64,000 nt of DNA from Strigamia acuminata (Eukaryota > Arthropoda > Chilopoda > Geophilomorpha > Linotaeniidae), in the NCBI GenBank assembly GCA_949358305.1, contig OX442319.1, positions 13,640,001 through 13,704,000 on the forward strand. Reading direction: 5' to 3'. The notes below the pieces were generated by a model. It saw nothing but the letters and a program-made list of their open reading frames with translations, searched no databases and was not told the DNA's origin. Each line of letters starts with the position of its first letter. Positions within the stretch are counted from its first letter, which is position 1. Below are positions 63,103-64,000 of this stretch, one piece after another. A program made the translations under genes and the position numbers.

Positions 63103-63639
63103 GGGGCCGTCCATAAATTACGTAACGCTGATTTTTTGATTTTTAGACCCCCTCCCCCCCCCTTGTAACACGGTCGTAACTAATCCACAAACCCCCCCTA
63201 GAACTAGAATATTACGTAACAAAACTCACCACCCCCCCCCCCCCAAAAAAAAAAAATTTGATACATGCAAAAAAAAACAAAAATTTACAAAAATTTTCAA
63301 ACAGTTTCAAAAATTTTCAAAAATTTTCAAACAGTTTCAAAAATTTACAAAAATTTTCAAACAGTTTCAAAAATTTACAAAAATTTTCAAACAGTTTCAA
63401 AAATTTTCAAAAATTTTCCAAAATTTTCCAAAATTTTCCAAAATTTTCCAAAATTTTCAAAAATTTTCAAAAATTTTCAAAAATTTTCAAAAATTTTCAA
63501 AAATTTTCAAAAATTTTTAAAAAAATTTTGTTACGTAACATTTTTTAGAACCCCCTCCCCTCCCCGTCGTAACAACCCGTAACAAAATTTGAAACCCCCT
63601 CCCCCCCCTCCAGGCATTACGTAATTTATGGACGGCCCC
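63103..63639. mobile_element. Harbinger-like MITE with an internal minisatellite
   Basis: Ends GGGGCCGTCCATAAATTACG, inverted at the right, flanked by TTA on both sides (63100-63102 and 63640-63642). Near each end lies a C-rich run. The centre (63285-63525) is an array of TTTCAAAAATTTTCAAACAG, changing to TTCCAAAAT and TTCAAAAAT units. TTA duplication suggests the PIF/Harbinger group (inference). Confidence 0.88.
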
Positions 63640-63719
63640 TTACAAAACCAGGAAGAGTTAAACAATCGCAAAAAAGAAAATGTCGCCTGTGTTTGAGAAA
63701 AACAACACTGATTTTAAAT

Positions 63720-63900
63720 CTGAATTTAAATCGATTTTGATGAATTTTTAACGAATTCAAGTCAATTTGCAACGAATTAAAGTCGATTTCTAACGAATTC
63801 AAGTCGATTTATAACGAATTCAAGTCGATTTATAACAAATTCAAGTCGATTTATAACGAATTCAAGTCGATTCATAACGAATTCAAGTTGGTTTTGGTAA
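63720..63900. repeat. 20-bp minisatellite at the right edge
   Basis: About eight copies of ACGAATTCAAGTCGATTTAT; the sequence after it to the window end is AT-rich without a gene. Confidence 0.93.
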
Positions 63901-64000
63901 TTTATAATGAATTTATATCAATTTTGATGATTTTTTGAAAAGATTTTGGTGAATTTTTAAAATAATTTTGATAATTTTATGTTTAATTTTGTTTAATTTT

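Noticed and set aside
63258-63582. Phe/Lys/Asn-rich frames of about 100 codons
   Set aside because: Minisatellite inside a MITE.

Overview
This is nuclear DNA of a non-vertebrate animal. Coding exons are split by GT-AG introns, several of them only 56-80 bases long. The genes belong to animal-specific families (MAGI scaffold, activin type II receptor, BMP-type ligand, BTB-BACK-PHR protein, ERICH2). Introns and gaps are full of AT-rich minisatellites and small inverted-repeat transposons. I could not fix the phylum. I built the spliced genes by hand from splice signals and codon phase; every multi-exon model below closes in frame, but none has transcript support here.

Layout. 67-10261 (+): a complete 20-exon MAGI gene. 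10588-14398 (-), convergent with MAGI: a THAP/coiled-coil/HMG-box gene with a possible alternative end carrying four zinc fingers. 14695-21910 (+), head-to-head with it: a 15-exon gene fusing a cysteine-desulfurase-like enzyme to a TtcA-type PP-loop thiolase. About 22286-27151: a 95-bp perfect hairpin element next to an apparently intact DIRS-like tyrosine-recombinase retrotransposon (ORFs on -). 27725-30182 (-): two tandem single-exon paralogues of an unrecognised basic protein. 30941-34629 (+): BTB-BACK-PHR protein. 34.8-39.4 kb: transposon relics, including a mariner-type transposase piece and a broken BEL/Pao polymerase. 39673-40496 (+): small secreted orphan. 40766-41752 (+): single-exon BMP-like ligand with a TATA box. 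41.8-49.3 kb: noncoding, repeat-rich. 49309-54379 (-): complete activin receptor type II. 55768-57359 (-): ERICH2-like gene of six small exons. 58447-61379 (-): NACHT-LRR (NLR) immune-type receptor. 61.4-64 kb: NLR 5' region and two inverted-repeat elements.

Functional links. The ligand, its class of type II receptor, and a multi-PDZ scaffold of the family known in mammals to bind the tail of activin type II receptors all lie within 55 kb. The receptor here keeps an ESSI-type C-terminal tail. This may be chance, but it is testable. The most unusual protein is the desulfurase-TtcA fusion, which joins the sulfur-donating and RNA-thiolating steps in one animal polypeptide.

A second theme is the repeats. 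Intron after intron carries minisatellites with a unit of about 20 bp and an A-tract/T-tract core. Most long open frames on this window fall inside these arrays and are not genes.
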